DNA of 64,000 bases from Gammaproteobacteria bacterium (GTDB taxonomy: Bacteria > Pseudomonadota > Gammaproteobacteria > Pseudomonadales > Azotimanducaceae). Under the pieces are notes generated by a model. The model made no database searches and was not told the origin of the DNA. It was given only the letters and a program-made list of their open reading frames with translations. Where the stretch lies: assembly GCA_026707905.1 (NCBI GenBank), contig JAPOVY010000016.1, positions 1 through 64,000 on the forward strand, read 5' to 3'. Positions 18,487 through 27,311 of the stretch are shown piece after piece. Every line of letters begins with the position of its first letter. The stretch's first letter is position 1. The position numbers and the translations under genes are program-made.

Positions 18487-19638
18487 GTGCCATCTTCGAA
18501 ACCAGTCGCCGGTTTCACGTTCAAATCACGTGAATTCGATGAAGCATTTGAAGCTACAGTAGCGGAGTGTTCGATCGTTTCCAGGGAGGAAGCAGAGCAC
18601 TTTGTTGTAAATGGTTTTGTCGTAGTAAAAGGGGCGTTTTCAAAAGACCATGCGTCGCATGTAGCTGAACAAGCGTGGCGCGAGTTGAAAACGGTCCATA
18701 GCGTTGATAAGAACGACCCGAGTACATGGGCGCGACGCGGTGCTGGACCCGGTCCAGCCGGGTACACGAGACTAAGAGGATCGGATAAACAACATCGGGT
18801 CAGGACGCTCGCGCCAAGGGCGTTTCAGGCACAGTTGGATCTTGTAGGCGGAGCTCATCGATTTCCATACAACGGCGATCAGCTCGAATGGGGCGAGGGA
18901 GTTGTGAGCAATCTCGGTATTCCAGATGATCCTCGCTGGCGACCGCCTGCGGCACGGCAACCGGGTTGGCATAAGGATGGATGGCATTTTCGTCATTTCT
19001 TAAATTCACCTGAACAAGCGTTGGTCACGGTTCCCTTGTATAGCGACATCCAACCAAAGAGCGGCGGGACGTATCTTGCGCTCGATTCGATAGGCCCCGT
19101 GGCACGTCTGTTGTTAGATTCTCCAGGTGGCATTCACCCGGATAGCGTTCAAGGAGGCGGTTATCTAATTCCTGGGCTCGCGGATCAATGTTCTGAATTT
19201 GGAGAATTGACCGGAGAGGCTGGCGATATGGTATTACTGCATCCATACATGTTGCATCGAGTGAGTATCAACCCGTCGACCCGACCTCGTTTCATCGCTA
19301 ATATGGCGCCAGTACTTTCAGAACCGATGGATTTTGATCGCGAGCCAGACGATTGCTATTCTCTCGTTGAACTTGCGACATTGCACGCGCTAGGTCAATC
19401 GAGCTGCATATTCCAGCAAGAGCGACCTATAAAAGGATTCAAACCATTTCCGTTTCGCGATGAGAAAGAGAAGAGCGCTGAAGCCGAACACCTTCGTGAC
19501 GAAATGCGAGCGTTCGCAAAGCGAGGGATCATCTCGCCTGAGTGGGCGCAAGATTGCGGCTACATGTCCAATCGCGAATTCGCTATACCAAATCGCGAAT
19601 TCGGTCGTAGTCTGTCGCCTGGAGGTCTTTTTGAGTAA
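18487..19638 (+). CDS. Phytanoyl-CoA dioxygenase (PhyH) family enzyme
   Basis: A 383-residue Fe(II)/2-oxoglutarate oxygenase starting at GTG. The facial triad is H162-x-D164 (W-H-K-D-G-W) and H257 in a L-L-H-P-Y-M-L-H-R context, with arginines at 266 and 268 as candidate 2-oxoglutarate contacts. The C-terminus holds an in-frame repetition of N-R-E-F at seven-residue spacing. It is followed after 8 bases by the CmcJ-like gene on the same strand, so the two form a short operon transcribed between A2 and B2, opposite to both. Enzymes of this family hydroxylate or halogenate secondary metabolites; substrate unknown. Confidence 0.88.
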   Translation: MPSSKPVAGFTFKSREFDEAFEATVAECSIVSREEAEHFVVNGFVVVKGAFSKDHASHVAEQAWRELKTVHSVDKNDPSTWARRGAGPGPAGYTRLRGSDKQHRVRTLAPRAFQAQLDLVGGAHRFPYNGDQLEWGEGVVSNLGIPDDPRWRPPAARQPGWHKDGWHFRHFLNSPEQALVTVPLYSDIQPKSGGTYLALDSIGPVARLLLDSPGGIHPDSVQGGGYLIPGLADQCSEFGELTGEAGDMVLLHPYMLHRVSINPSTRPRFIANMAPVLSEPMDFDREPDDCYSLVELATLHALGQSSCIFQQERPIKGFKPFPFRDEKEKSAEAEHLRDEMRAFAKRGIISPEWAQDCGYMSNREFAIPNREFGRSLSPGGLFE

Positions 19639-19646
19639 CTCCTAAC

Positions 19647-20645
19647 GTGCCTGAGACAAAGTTCGATCCGCTACAACCAGTAAGCGCTCCGGTCTCTTTT
19701 GAGACCAATATGCACTTCGCTAATGGACTGCATCGAGGATTTCGTGTGCCGAACCAATATTCTGCGAAAGATCCTGCTGTGTTAAAAACGACCGGTAAAA
19801 CGCATCTTGTTACGGTACGGAACGCTCGATTGCTCGAACCTGCCCCGACCATCGAATCGCATGGGTTCCAACTGGTCCACGCACCATGTGACTTAGACCT
19901 AATGGACACAGTGGCTGTTAAAAACGAGTATTACGACCATTGTCGGAAGGTTGTGAAGCAGAGCACTGGTTGTTATGACGTTCGAGGCGGCGGTCATGAG
20001 TATCGAAATGGTTTCGGTGGGCAATCGGGAGAGCGAGGTGTCAAACCAACCCCAAACGGCAGTGGTGGCGGCTACGGTATGGGCATTCACTCCGACATGT
20101 GTGCCGCGGTCGAGGACGCGTTCGCGAAGATCGTGCCGGACGAAAGGCACTTCGAGAGTTTGAACATCTGGCGTAGTGTCAAGAAGGGAGAGCTGGTATT
20201 CACGGCACCACTAGGTGTTTGCGACATGAGATCCGTTGATCCCGCGGATATCGTATTTGGGGACGGAACAGCGACTGGCAATATCAAGCAGTACTACAAA
20301 GTGGTGGATCAGAGAGTTGTGTTTTCACCCCAGCAACGGTGGTACTACTTTCCGAATATGACGGAGGATGAAGTACTTATATTTCGTCAATATGACACCC
20401 GGGTCGAGGAACTTAACTTACGGACGGTTTTTCATAGTGCGGTCGTCGACCCAAACACGCCGGAAGAAGCGCCAATGCGCTACACGATTGAGGTTCGAAT
20501 GCAAGCGGTGTTCGAAAAAGAAACTGATAAGCAAGCGCGAGTCGAGCGATTTAGGGCGCAGATTACAGATGTTTATCGCGACGGTACGAAGAGTAACTGG
20601 TGGCGTGGACCTATTGAAAACTACGTGCCACCTGCTGGGATCTGA
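19647..20645 (+). CDS. CmcJ/NvfI-type oxidoreductase 1
   Basis: A 332-residue protein of the CmcJ/NvfI/GA4-desaturase-like group, starting at GTG. Landmarks are a G-I-H-S-D motif with H148-x-D150 as probable iron ligands, SLNIWRSV near 171-178, a C-D-M-R-S-V-D-P segment, QQRWYYFPNM near 229-238, and H263 as the probable third ligand, followed by a conserved I-E-V-R. The family includes a cephamycin C methoxylation component and fungal Fe/2OG enzymes in natural-product biosynthesis, so oxidative tailoring is a fair family-level guess. Co-transcription with the PhyH gene suggests they act in sequence on one molecule. Confidence 0.87.
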   Translation: MPETKFDPLQPVSAPVSFETNMHFANGLHRGFRVPNQYSAKDPAVLKTTGKTHLVTVRNARLLEPAPTIESHGFQLVHAPCDLDLMDTVAVKNEYYDHCRKVVKQSTGCYDVRGGGHEYRNGFGGQSGERGVKPTPNGSGGGYGMGIHSDMCAAVEDAFAKIVPDERHFESLNIWRSVKKGELVFTAPLGVCDMRSVDPADIVFGDGTATGNIKQYYKVVDQRVVFSPQQRWYYFPNMTEDEVLIFRQYDTRVEELNLRTVFHSAVVDPNTPEEAPMRYTIEVRMQAVFEKETDKQARVERFRAQITDVYRDGTKSNWWRGPIENYVPPAGI

Positions 20646-20665
20646 CTGGTGCTCTCGTAACGTAT

Positions 20666-22597
20666 TTACGACCGTATGACGCTAGGTGTACGCGTTTCCG
20701 CGTCCACAAATGCCCGGTACCGGCTATTTTCACGACGAATTAGGTCTTCGGGCGCTCCAATCTCCTCTATGCTCCCATTTTCCAAGAAAACTACCTGATC
20801 GGCGTGTAGCGTTGTAGCAACTCGATGCGTGATTAGAAAAACGACCTTGTCGTGAGCCCACGTACGAATGTTCTTGAGCACGCTGGCCTCGGTTCTTACA
20901 TCAAGAGAGGCGGTCGGTTCGTCGAGTATGAGAATCGGCGCGGCTTTAGCGATAGCACGTGCAATAGAGATCCGCTGTCTTTGTCCGGTCGAGAGTTTTG
21001 CGCCGCGTTCTCCTAACTCAGTATTCAAGCCATCGGGCAACTGAACTAGGTATTCGTCAACGCAGCTAATCCGCAACGCTTCATTGAGCGTTTCATCGGA
21101 TACATCGTTTGCCGCAAAGCGAATGTTCTCCTCAATTGAAGTTGGAAAAAGGGCGTTTTCCTGCAAAACGATTGAGATTGCACTACGCAGAGAGTCTTGC
21201 GTTAGAGCGCGAACATCGTCTTTTCCAACATATATCGCGCCGTCTTCTACGTCATACAGACGAAGCAGTAGGTTCATCAAGGTAGATTTGCCTGCACCGG
21301 AACGACCCACGATTGCGGTTATCTCACCGGGATTAGCTATGAAACTAACGTTCTGGATAACGGGGGTGCTCGGCTCGTAGTGAAATGAAACCCGATCGAA
21401 TTCGACCGAACTTGAACCTGCTGAGATCGGACGTGCGTCTAGCGCGTCGACGACCTCACGTTCCAGATGGAGAAGAAACATTGCACGCTGCAACCCTACG
21501 CCCATATCCTGTAATAGACTCCACGTGAAAGCCATGCCGACCAGCGACCCACTCGCGCCACCGATGTGCTCTCTCGCGGCTTGATATGCACCAAGATTCC
21601 AGACCGCGAAACTAACCACTGCGATCACACCATAACCCGCTGTAGTAGATCCGTCCCACACGAGTTGAACCATAAAGTAGTCTGCCAAGAGCGCAGCGAT
21701 CGCGCCACAGAAGAAGACACCGAGATTGAGCAAAACCACGGTCTTGCGGAGCTCGTATGCACGGTCAAGAGCATGTCGAGACCGTGTGACGAAAGTGTTG
21801 AATGCGCCACGCTCCGCATTGAGCGCTTTCAGCAGCCGACTGCCTTGAATGCTTTCCTGGATGTGTGAGGTGAGCACACTATTGGCGATCCGAGAAACTC
21901 GACTACGTTGTCGCAGCGTTGGCGTCATCAACTTAGCAAGTAATACAGACGGGACCGCTGCTAGCGCGAATAGACCTGCAAGATAGAGATTGAACGCAGC
22001 GATTACGGTCATTACGAAGCAAAACGAACCGATGAGAATCACCGGCTGAATGAGACCGGTCTGAAGGACGGACACGACCATAGCACTGTCCTGATACACC
22101 CGATAGATTGCGTCACCTACCTGATGTTTGTGGTGGTAACGGAGCGACAACTGGATCGCGTTGTCCATCATGGCAACGCGCAAATGTTGATTCACGCGTT
22201 GGAGAATCCACGTTTGGTAATAACGCATCCCTTGATTGAGCAAAAAATGTGACACGACCAATGTTGCCAGTAGAATCAGGAAAATCGTGCGAAGGCGAAA
22301 GCGCGCCACTTCACTGAGTGTATCGACGTTTACGAAATTGGCATGGCTAAGGCCGAGAAGTGTTGCTTGGAATGCGTTGAGTGGTTCCCCGAGAAAGACC
22401 TTGTTAGTGAGTAGGTCTGCGCTGAACATTGCAATACCGGTATTCATAACCAGTACCAGAATAGTTAGCGCGAGAAATGTCACGAAGTGCCGCAGCTGAG
22501 GGAGCAAGTAATGGCGGCACTCCCAGAACGCGATGAGGATGGTTGATTGTTTAGCTGCTTCCGACGGGTCGCCACTCAAATCGCGATTTCCAACCAA
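20666..22597 (-). CDS. ABC exporter half-transporter B2
   Basis: A 643-residue exporter subunit of the B type. An N-terminal hydrophobic segment is followed by a D-L-L-T-N-K-V-F-L-G-E loop and the typical SLRYHHKHQVGDAIYRVYQDSAM motif spanning about 20 residues. The ATPase has Walker A GRSGAGKST at 431, signature LSTGQ at 535, catalytic E560 and H591. B2 and B3 share the D-L-L-x-N-K-V loop near the first membrane helix, which B1 lacks in that form. Probable partner A2 lies beyond the PhyH-CmcJ pair. It follows the LysR gene on the same strand by about 50 bases. Confidence 0.92.
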   Translation of the reverse strand: MVGNRDLSGDPSEAAKQSTILIAFWECRHYLLPQLRHFVTFLALTILVLVMNTGIAMFSADLLTNKVFLGEPLNAFQATLLGLSHANFVNVDTLSEVARFRLRTIFLILLATLVVSHFLLNQGMRYYQTWILQRVNQHLRVAMMDNAIQLSLRYHHKHQVGDAIYRVYQDSAMVVSVLQTGLIQPVILIGSFCFVMTVIAAFNLYLAGLFALAAVPSVLLAKLMTPTLRQRSRVSRIANSVLTSHIQESIQGSRLLKALNAERGAFNTFVTRSRHALDRAYELRKTVVLLNLGVFFCGAIAALLADYFMVQLVWDGSTTAGYGVIAVVSFAVWNLGAYQAAREHIGGASGSLVGMAFTWSLLQDMGVGLQRAMFLLHLEREVVDALDARPISAGSSSVEFDRVSFHYEPSTPVIQNVSFIANPGEITAIVGRSGAGKSTLMNLLLRLYDVEDGAIYVGKDDVRALTQDSLRSAISIVLQENALFPTSIEENIRFAANDVSDETLNEALRISCVDEYLVQLPDGLNTELGERGAKLSTGQRQRISIARAIAKAAPILILDEPTASLDVRTEASVLKNIRTWAHDKVVFLITHRVATTLHADQVVFLENGSIEEIGAPEDLIRRENSRYRAFVDAETRTPSVIRS

Positions 22598-22648
22598 GGT
22601 TTACGTTACCTTGTCAACTCGACTCGTTTGATTTCGTTACGTTCAGTG

Positions 22649-23563
22649 TTAGCGTGTCGTTGTGAAGTCTCGCTGAAACGACTGTCTCGCCGTATCGCAG
22701 AAATCTTGGACAAACGCCAGTTCCTTGTAATCACGTCGAATCGCTGCAAGCATTTTTGGAAAGACCCCTTTCTTGCCGAGACGCTTCGTAGTGACGTACC
22801 CGTCATCCTCGTATGTTCGCAAAACCCAATCTGGCAGGCAAGTAACGCCTCGTCCGCTTGCTACTCGTTGAATCATTAGCGAGGTAATTTCAGCCGTTCG
22901 CACCTTTTCGGGTTCGACGTTTGCTTCATTGAGGAACCAATTGAATACATCAAGTCTCGATCGTTCTACCGGATACGTAATTAGCGTTTCGTGCACCAAA
23001 TCTTCGGCTAACACGTACTTTTTCTTTGTGAATCTGTGCTGATTAGAGACCGCCAAGCGCGATTCGTACCTAAATAACGGTATATACCTTAGACGTTGGT
23101 CTTCCATCCGATTGGAGGTAATGACGAGGTCAAGTTCCCCGCGAGCAAGCGCTGCTTGTGGTTGAAACCCAAAGCCTCCAGCGATATCCACGTCAACGTC
23201 TGGCCACGAGCGCTGGTATTGATCAAGCGTGGGAAGGAGCCAGTCATAACAGCTATGACACTCAATCGCGATGTGAAGTCGACCGCTATCGCCTTTTGCG
23301 AGTCGCACGACGTCAGCATTAGCTTCTTGAATTTTTGGCAGGATTTCGTCAGCCAATTCAAGCAGTCGATATCCAGCAGACGTAAACGAATACGGTTGTT
23401 GCCTTCGATAGACGAGCACACAACCAAAACGATCTTCAAGTTCCCTCAGTTGATGTGAAATAGCCGACGGCGTCACGAAGATCTTCTCCGCCGCGTCACT
23501 CAACCGATTCGTGTCTCGTAAGGCTTGAAGAGTCTGTAAGTGTTTGATATCAAATTTGAGCAA
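22649..23563 (-). CDS. LysR-family transcriptional regulator (MetR-like)
   Basis: A 304-residue LysR-type regulator starting at TTG with a GAGAG ribosome site nine bases upstream. Residues 1-65 contain the winged helix-turn-helix with a recognition segment V-T-P-S-A-I-S-H-Q-L-R-E-L-E, very like MetR. The rest is the periplasmic-binding-protein-like effector domain, in which DVDVDIAGGFG and the L-D-L-V-I-T-S-N segment are visible. It is divergently oriented to the M16 peptidase gene and precedes B2. The shared upstream gap holds a MetR-type TGAA-N5-TTCA box. Likely effector unknown; homocysteine for MetR is not implied here. Confidence 0.88.
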   Translation of the reverse strand: MLKFDIKHLQTLQALRDTNRLSDAAEKIFVTPSAISHQLRELEDRFGCVLVYRRQQPYSFTSAGYRLLELADEILPKIQEANADVVRLAKGDSGRLHIAIECHSCYDWLLPTLDQYQRSWPDVDVDIAGGFGFQPQAALARGELDLVITSNRMEDQRLRYIPLFRYESRLAVSNQHRFTKKKYVLAEDLVHETLITYPVERSRLDVFNWFLNEANVEPEKVRTAEITSLMIQRVASGRGVTCLPDWVLRTYEDDGYVTTKRLGKKGVFPKMLAAIRRDYKELAFVQDFCDTARQSFQRDFTTTR

Positions 23564-23596
23564 GTTGAATATCTCTCACTTCAAAGTTGTGGGATG

Positions 23597-23611
23597 TTGA
23601 ATCTTATTCAA
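23597..23611. promoter_or_regulatory. LysR/MetR-type operator box
   Basis: TTGAATCTTATTCAA contains TGAA-N5-TTCA, matching the MetR-type consensus exactly and forming a perfect interrupted palindrome. A weaker TGAA-N10-TTCA arrangement lies a few bases to its left. It sits in the divergent gap between the LysR start and the peptidase start, where autoregulation and control of the neighbour are typical. Confidence 0.55.
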
Positions 23612-23754
23612 GTAGTCCACTTGCGTGGTTCGCGTGACACATGCATCGTGCGAGTCAGCGTTCTTCCGTGTCCGGAAAAACCCAGATCTCAATCGAGCGC
23701 GCAATCCGCGTTCCCATAATTCGCGCCTCAAACTCCTATTTCTAGCGGTGAATC

Positions 23755-26544
23755 GTGACCATACGAGGAATAAAAACACCATTCGTTGTCTTAGCGAGCT
23801 TAATGACGTTAGGCCTCGTGCTCATTCTGCATTCAGGCTGTGCTCAGCAAGCCGCGGTTGAACCTGAGCGAATCACTTCAGTAGAGGGGATTACGGAGTA
23901 TCGTCTTGAAAACGGCTTGCGAGTCCTGTTATTCCCGGACCCAAGTAAAGAACAGATCACGGTGAACATTACGTACCTGGTCGGTTCCCTGCACGAAGGC
24001 TATGGTGAAACCGGGATGGCGCACCTGCTAGAGCATCTCGTTTTCAAAGGCACGCCTAACCATCCTGACATTCCAGCGGAACTAACGGAACGCGGCGCGT
24101 CGCCAAACGGCACGACATGGTATGACCGCACGAACTATTTCGAGACGTTTCCCGCGACGGAGGACAACTTGCGTTGGGCGTTGGATCTCGAGGCTGATCG
24201 GATGGTCAATTCGTTTATCGCCCAGGAAGATCTTGATTCCGAAATGTCAGTCGTACGTAACGAATGGGAACGGGGAGAGAACAGTCCTTTTAACGTACTT
24301 ATCGATCGTGTGCTCGCAACGGCGTTCTTGTGGCACAACTATGGCAAGACAACGATAGGGGCGCGTGCGGACATCGAGAATGTGCCAATCGATCGGCTCA
24401 AAGACTTCTACAAAAAGTACTACCAACCTGATAACGCTGTTTTAGTAGTTGCCGGTAACTTCGAGACGGAAGTTGCGTTGGGCTTGATTTCGGAGTTGTT
24501 CGGACGGATTCCGAAGCCCGATAGAACCGGCGCGAATCAGCTCTATCCGACATACACAGCTGAACCAGCGCAGGACGGTGAGCGATCGGTTACGTTACGA
24601 CGCGTAGGTGATACACAGAACATCGTTGCGTCCTATCACATACCTGCCGGTTCAGATCCGCGATTCGCTGCTGTCGATGTTCTTGCGCATGTGCTAAGTA
24701 ATCAGCCGGCTGGACGACTCTATAAGAATCTTGTCGAAACAAAAATTGCGTCTAGCGTCGGCGCGTTCGCATTCCAGCTAAAGCAGCCCGGCGTACTACT
24801 CGCGTATGCGGAGGTTCGAAAGGATGGTGATTTGAAAGTGGCAGAAGACGCGTTATTCTCAACGTTAGAGGAACTGAAACAAGAAAAACCGCCGACTGAA
24901 GAGGAAGTAAATCGAGCGAAGAACGAGTACCTTACGAGTATTGAGTTGACGTTTAACGACACTCGCAGCATTGCGCTTCAATTAAGCGAATGGGCTGCAA
25001 TGGGAGATTGGCGCCTTTTGTTCCTGCATCGAGACAATCTAGAAAACGTCACAGCTGCGGACGTGCAGGTCGCGGCGAATGCGTTTCTGCTTGAATCGAA
25101 TCGGACGATTGGCCGGTTTTACCCGACGGAGGAAACACCGCCACGTGCTGTGATTCCGGCGGCGCCAACTGTGGCGGATCTTGTCGACGGGTATGTCGGA
25201 CGTGAAGCAGTCTCGATGGGCGAGAGTTTCGACCCCTCCCCAGAGAATATCCAAGCTCGCTCCACTGCAGAAACGCTCTCGAATGGGGTAAAGGTCGCGT
25301 TCCTTCCCAAGGAGACACGCGGCGACACTGTGACCATCAGTATGAATTTCCCGTTTGGAACGGCTGAATCCCTAATGAACCAACACCACAACGCGACATT
25401 GGTTCATGCCATGTTAATGCGAGGTACGCAACATCGAACACGTCAAGAGATTCAAGATGAACTTGATAGGTTGAAGGCGCGTCTTTCGATCGGCGGATTG
25501 AATTGGAACGTGGCTGTAACAGCCTCGACTGTAAGAGAACAGTTGCCTGATGTAATCAGGCTAGTAGTTGAGATCCTCCGAGAACCAGCGTTCGATGAGA
25601 CGGAGTTCAATCTGCTGATTGAAGAAACGCTTGCGTCCATCGAAGCGAGTATGAGCGAGCCAGGTTACCGCGCCACCGAAGCGTATCAACGATATTTGGT
25701 CAGCGCTGTGGCGAAGGGGCATCCTTTCTATTACTACAGTGCAGAAGAAGATATCGAGAGTCTATCGAGTATCACAGTTGAAGACGTCGCGGCGTTTTGG
25801 CGTACGTTCTACAACCCAGTCAACGGCGCAATCTCAATCGTTGGCGATTTTGACGCTCCAGAGACATTAGCTTTGCTTGAAGAAACGTTAGGCGATTGGG
25901 AAGCCTCATCCGAATACGAACATATCGCGTACGAGCACTATGTTCAAGACGCAGTGTCGCTTGATATCGAGACGCCGGACAAACGAAACGCGGCTATGTA
26001 TGCGGTTCTGAATATGGGCGTGCATCCATCTCATGAGGACTATCCGGCATTCAGGATTGGTATGGAGATTCTCGGAGGAGGTTTCTTGAGTTCACGTTTG
26101 GCCACACGTATTCGTCAGAAAGATGGCTATTCCTATGGGGTCGGTGGTCAATTACGCGTCCTGGAACCAGATCCAACCTCCGTGTTTCTCGCCTATGCGA
26201 TTTTTGCTCCGGAGAATAGGGATTTAGTAGTAAGCGCATTTCGGGAAGAAGTCGAGCTGTTGCTGAACGAGGGTGTTTCGGAAGAAGAATTAGCAGCCGC
26301 GATCAAAGGCTATCTGGACTATCAACAGAACCAGCGTGCTAATGACTCGAACGTGGCGTATCAACTACAGGCTAATTTGCGATGGGGTCGGACCATGGAA
26401 TTCACGGAGAAGATCGAGGCAGCCATCGCTGAGTTGACGCCCGAAATGGTTCAAGAAGCGATGAGACGACATTTACTACCGGAACGTATCGCTATCTTCA
26501 GAGCCGGCGATTTCGCTAATAATCCAACGGCTAGCGAAATCTAA
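23755..26544 (+). CDS. M16-family (pitrilysin-type) zinc metallopeptidase
   Basis: A 929-residue protein with two M16 halves. The N-terminal zinc site is H90-L-L-E93-H94, with a downstream NEWERGEN acidic segment supplying the third ligand; the second half is the inactive partner fold. The N-terminus (about residues 1-29) is a lipoprotein-like signal ending H-S-G-C29, although histidine at -3 is not the canonical residue, so processing is probable rather than certain. Such enzymes degrade peptides or process signals in the periplasm. GTG is the start. It is divergent from the LysR gene and may be a target of the box between them. Confidence 0.92.
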   Translation: MTIRGIKTPFVVLASLMTLGLVLILHSGCAQQAAVEPERITSVEGITEYRLENGLRVLLFPDPSKEQITVNITYLVGSLHEGYGETGMAHLLEHLVFKGTPNHPDIPAELTERGASPNGTTWYDRTNYFETFPATEDNLRWALDLEADRMVNSFIAQEDLDSEMSVVRNEWERGENSPFNVLIDRVLATAFLWHNYGKTTIGARADIENVPIDRLKDFYKKYYQPDNAVLVVAGNFETEVALGLISELFGRIPKPDRTGANQLYPTYTAEPAQDGERSVTLRRVGDTQNIVASYHIPAGSDPRFAAVDVLAHVLSNQPAGRLYKNLVETKIASSVGAFAFQLKQPGVLLAYAEVRKDGDLKVAEDALFSTLEELKQEKPPTEEEVNRAKNEYLTSIELTFNDTRSIALQLSEWAAMGDWRLLFLHRDNLENVTAADVQVAANAFLLESNRTIGRFYPTEETPPRAVIPAAPTVADLVDGYVGREAVSMGESFDPSPENIQARSTAETLSNGVKVAFLPKETRGDTVTISMNFPFGTAESLMNQHHNATLVHAMLMRGTQHRTRQEIQDELDRLKARLSIGGLNWNVAVTASTVREQLPDVIRLVVEILREPAFDETEFNLLIEETLASIEASMSEPGYRATEAYQRYLVSAVAKGHPFYYYSAEEDIESLSSITVEDVAAFWRTFYNPVNGAISIVGDFDAPETLALLEETLGDWEASSEYEHIAYEHYVQDAVSLDIETPDKRNAAMYAVLNMGVHPSHEDYPAFRIGMEILGGGFLSSRLATRIRQKDGYSYGVGGQLRVLEPDPTSVFLAYAIFAPENRDLVVSAFREEVELLLNEGVSEEELAAAIKGYLDYQQNQRANDSNVAYQLQANLRWGRTMEFTEKIEAAIAELTPEMVQEAMRRHLLPERIAIFRAGDFANNPTASEI

Positions 26545-26620
26545 CTCGTGTTGAACAGCACAAATCGTTCGTAATGTCAGTACGGTGTGGGTAAGCAAAG
26601 CATGTTAAGGCGGCAAAACC

Positions 26621-26893
26621 ATGGCGAAAAATGATTTGTTTGTGGCCATCAAAAATACCGTAGTCCGTATTAGAAAAACGGACGGTACAGAAGTGTGGCG
26701 AACTAATCTCCCACGCCGAACATCGCAATTAGTTACGCTCGCGGTCGAGCCTGACGGGCTATATGCGAGTTCCGGTGGTGAGTTGTATCGACTTGATCCC
26801 GATACGGGATCGATCTTGTGGACCAACGAGTTGCCAAAACTTGGTCGCGGTACCGTGTTGATTGCCGCTACACCCGATACGAGCGAGAATTGA
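26621..26893 (+). CDS. PQQ-blade-like mini-protein 1
   Basis: A 90-residue protein made of about two beta-propeller blades of the PQQ/WD-like type, with V-x-R-I-R-K-T-D-G-T-E-V-W-R-T and L-Y-R-L-D-P-D-T-G-S-I-L-W-T-N repeats. It lacks a signal peptide. It is clearly homologous to the next gene. Its stop codon overlaps that gene's start (TGATG), so the two are coupled. Full propellers need six to eight blades, so it may be a dimeric or truncated unit. Function unknown. Confidence 0.7.
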   Translation: MAKNDLFVAIKNTVVRIRKTDGTEVWRTNLPRRTSQLVTLAVEPDGLYASSGGELYRLDPDTGSILWTNELPKLGRGTVLIAATPDTSEN

Positions 26894-27246
26894 TGAATTC
26901 CGATTCGGTGCTCATCGTTGGAATAAAGGGTCACGTCGTATGTGTGCGAAAGTCCGACGGCGTGGAACTGTGGCGTACGCATGTTCGAGGATCGGATACG
27001 ACCAGCATCGTCCGGGACGAGGACACTGTGTTTGCGGCGACGAAAGGACACGTATACGCGCTGAACATTAGCGATGGTGCGATCCGTTGGGTGAACGATT
27101 TACCACGACTCGGCTACGGGGCATGCACGATGGGAAGTCCGAATCAAGGTGCGCTCGCGGCGCTACAGATCATCGCACAACAACAAGCGGCGATGCTAGC
27201 CGCAATTGCGGCTAGTTCGGGTGCTGCTGCGGCCGCTTCTAGCTAG
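26893..27246 (+). CDS. PQQ-blade-like mini-protein 2 with Ala-rich tail
   Basis: A 117-residue protein with the same two-blade layout as its neighbour: V-C-V-R-K-S-D-G-V-E-L-W-R-T followed by V-Y-A-L-N-I-S-D-G-A-I-R-W-V-N. A Gln- and Ala-rich C-terminal stretch follows (Q-Q-Q-A-A-M-L-A-A-I-A-A). The start was chosen at the ATG overlapping the upstream stop, because earlier in-frame codons do not resemble the paralogue. The pair looks like an internal duplication made into two chains. Function unknown. Confidence 0.68.
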   Translation: MNSDSVLIVGIKGHVVCVRKSDGVELWRTHVRGSDTTSIVRDEDTVFAATKGHVYALNISDGAIRWVNDLPRLGYGACTMGSPNQGALAALQIIAQQQAAMLAAIAASSGAAAAASS

Positions 27247-27285
27247 TTACGCGATCACTACGCATTGATCGCACCCGTTTGGAAC

Positions 27286-27311
27286 AACGGCCGACGTTAA
27301 TGTCGGCCGTT
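27286..27311. terminator. Stem-loop between convergent genes
   Basis: Perfect ten-base arms AACGGCCGAC and GTCGGCCGTT enclose a GTTAAT loop, placed exactly between the ends of two convergent genes, its right arm overlapping the first base of the phosphoesterase stop. No T-tract is seen on either strand, so it may act as a bidirectional barrier or RNA-stabilising hairpin more than an intrinsic terminator. Confidence 0.55.
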
